Assembly: GCA_003142255.1 (NCBI GenBank)
Contig: PLLO01000011.1
Location: 1-64,000, forward strand
Direction: 5' to 3'
Source of the DNA: Bacteroidales bacterium
Lineage (GTDB): Bacteria > Bacteroidota > Bacteroidia > Bacteroidales > VadinHA17
DNA: 64,000 nucleotides
The position numbers and the translations under genes are program-made. The number at the start of each line of letters is the position of its first letter. Position 1 is the first letter of the stretch. Below are positions 63,449 through 64,000 of the stretch, in pieces. The notes beneath the pieces are model-generated. The model had not been told where the DNA came from. It made no database searches and saw only the letters and a list, made by a program, of their open reading frames with translations.

Positions 63449-64000
63449 ATGAAAGCTAATAATAATTTTAAAAAGGGATCACGCATGGCGTGGTCCCCTT
63501 ATAAGCAGCCAATTAAAAATCTTATTTTAAGCCTTTTAATTCTGATGGGCATCCTGGCGACCGTTCAGGCCCAGGATACTCTGTACACGAAACCCTCATG
63601 GTGGTTTGGTGCAGCAGCAGGTGCAAATTTTAATTTCTACCGCGGCTCCACTCAGGAACTTAATTTAGATGTAACCGTTCCAACTGCATTTCATAATGGC
63701 AGTGGAGTGGGGCTTTATATTGCACCTCTTCTTGAGTTTCATCGTCCTGATAAAATTCTGGGCTTTATGCTGCAGGTAGGATATGACAGCCGCCGAGGTA
63801 AATTCGACCAGGTAACTATACCTTGTAACTGCCCGGCTGACTTATCTACAGGCCTAAGTTACATTTCAATTGAGCCGAGTTTGCGTTTAGCTCCTTTCAA
63901 ATCTAACTTCTATTTATATGGAGGCCCGCGCCTTGCTTTCAGTTCGGGAAAATCATTCACTTACAAAGTAGGGCTCAATCCCGATATTCCTGATCAATTG
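63449..64000 (+). CDS. outer membrane beta-barrel protein, N-terminal part (runs off window)
   Basis: The gene starts at ATG 63449, 1 bp after the DUF3494 stop, and is open to the window end (184 codons). A signal peptide ends TVQAQD near residue 42, followed by GAAAGANFNFYRGS, GVGLYIAPLLEF and FYLYGGPRLAF beta-strands of an OMP_b-brl-type barrel. An in-frame ATG at 63485 gives a more usual signal peptide. It may carry an OmpA domain beyond the window, as in related DUF3494 neighbours. It is probably co-expressed with the DUF3494 gene. Confidence 0.75.
   Translation, partial: MKANNNFKKGSRMAWSPYKQPIKNLILSLLILMGILATVQAQDTLYTKPSWWFGAAAGANFNFYRGSTQELNLDVTVPTAFHNGSGVGLYIAPLLEFHRPDKILGFMLQVGYDSRRGKFDQVTIPCNCPADLSTGLSYISIEPSLRLAPFKSNFYLYGGPRLAFSSGKSFTYKVGLNPDIPDQL

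Overview
The window is chromosomal DNA from a member of the Bacteroidetes, probably an environmental Bacteroidales- or Marinilabiliales-like organism. The evidence is a type III glutamine synthetase (GlnN), promoters with the Bacteroidetes -33 TTTG / -7 TAnnTTTG signature (for example before prfA, rpsO and glnN), many TPR/OmpA and SusD-era style lipoproteins, a GldL-like membrane protein, GH92, DUF2851 and DUF3494 proteins. No phage, transposase or CRISPR array was seen. Species cannot be named from the sequence alone.

Positions 1-39850 are mostly a conserved housekeeping chromosome. The window opens in the 3' end of a 23S rRNA gene and a 5S rRNA gene. It continues with ppiD, glnN, a PorE-like OmpA protein, a PP2C phosphatase, purM, prfA, pyrF, rpsO, pnp, a deoxynucleoside kinase, a TPR lipoprotein, an rRNA methyltransferase, sucC, CDGSH iron-sulfur proteins, a hybrid histidine kinase, priA, a glycosyltransferase and a GH92 glycosidase. 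tRNA-Pro, two Tat-exported oxidoreductases, an ABC exporter and a large leucine-rich-repeat protein follow.

At about 39990 the character changes. Only the C-terminal 40 or so codons of a yqeY-like gene remain, and directly beside it begins an accessory stress region that runs to the end of the window. It holds a kaiC-kaiB-kaiB-PAS operon without kaiA, and a small AraC-family regulator with an N-terminal CxxC. It then carries cupins, a 51-residue membrane protein, YtxH, a holin-like protein, an AI-2E family permease, a CsbD-like protein, several OmpA and YXWGXW-type envelope proteins, a membrane protein with three helix-hairpin-helix-like repeats, and an array of five DUF3494 (ice-binding-fold) lipoprotein genes with differing numbers of Ig-like modules. 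The last gene, a beta-barrel outer membrane protein, runs off the window.

The most interesting signal is a very regular promoter/operator element found 11 times. Two AATnRTGTAAC half-sites lie exactly 21 bp apart, the first preceded by TGTGTG. Exactly 25 bp after the second half-site, in 10 of 11 copies, comes the TTTG (or TTTA/TTTC) of the -7 promoter box. Ten copies precede the envelope, stress and DUF3494 genes of 44-60 kb, and one lies at 18.6 kb in front of a TPR lipoprotein. The geometry matches an AraC-type activator dimer next to the -33 region, so I propose a single stress regulon. The AraC gene at 43566 is an obvious but unproven candidate for its regulator. Several members are decaying (an OmpA gene with an internal deletion, a DUF3494 gene that lost its start codon and one base) although their regulatory elements are intact.
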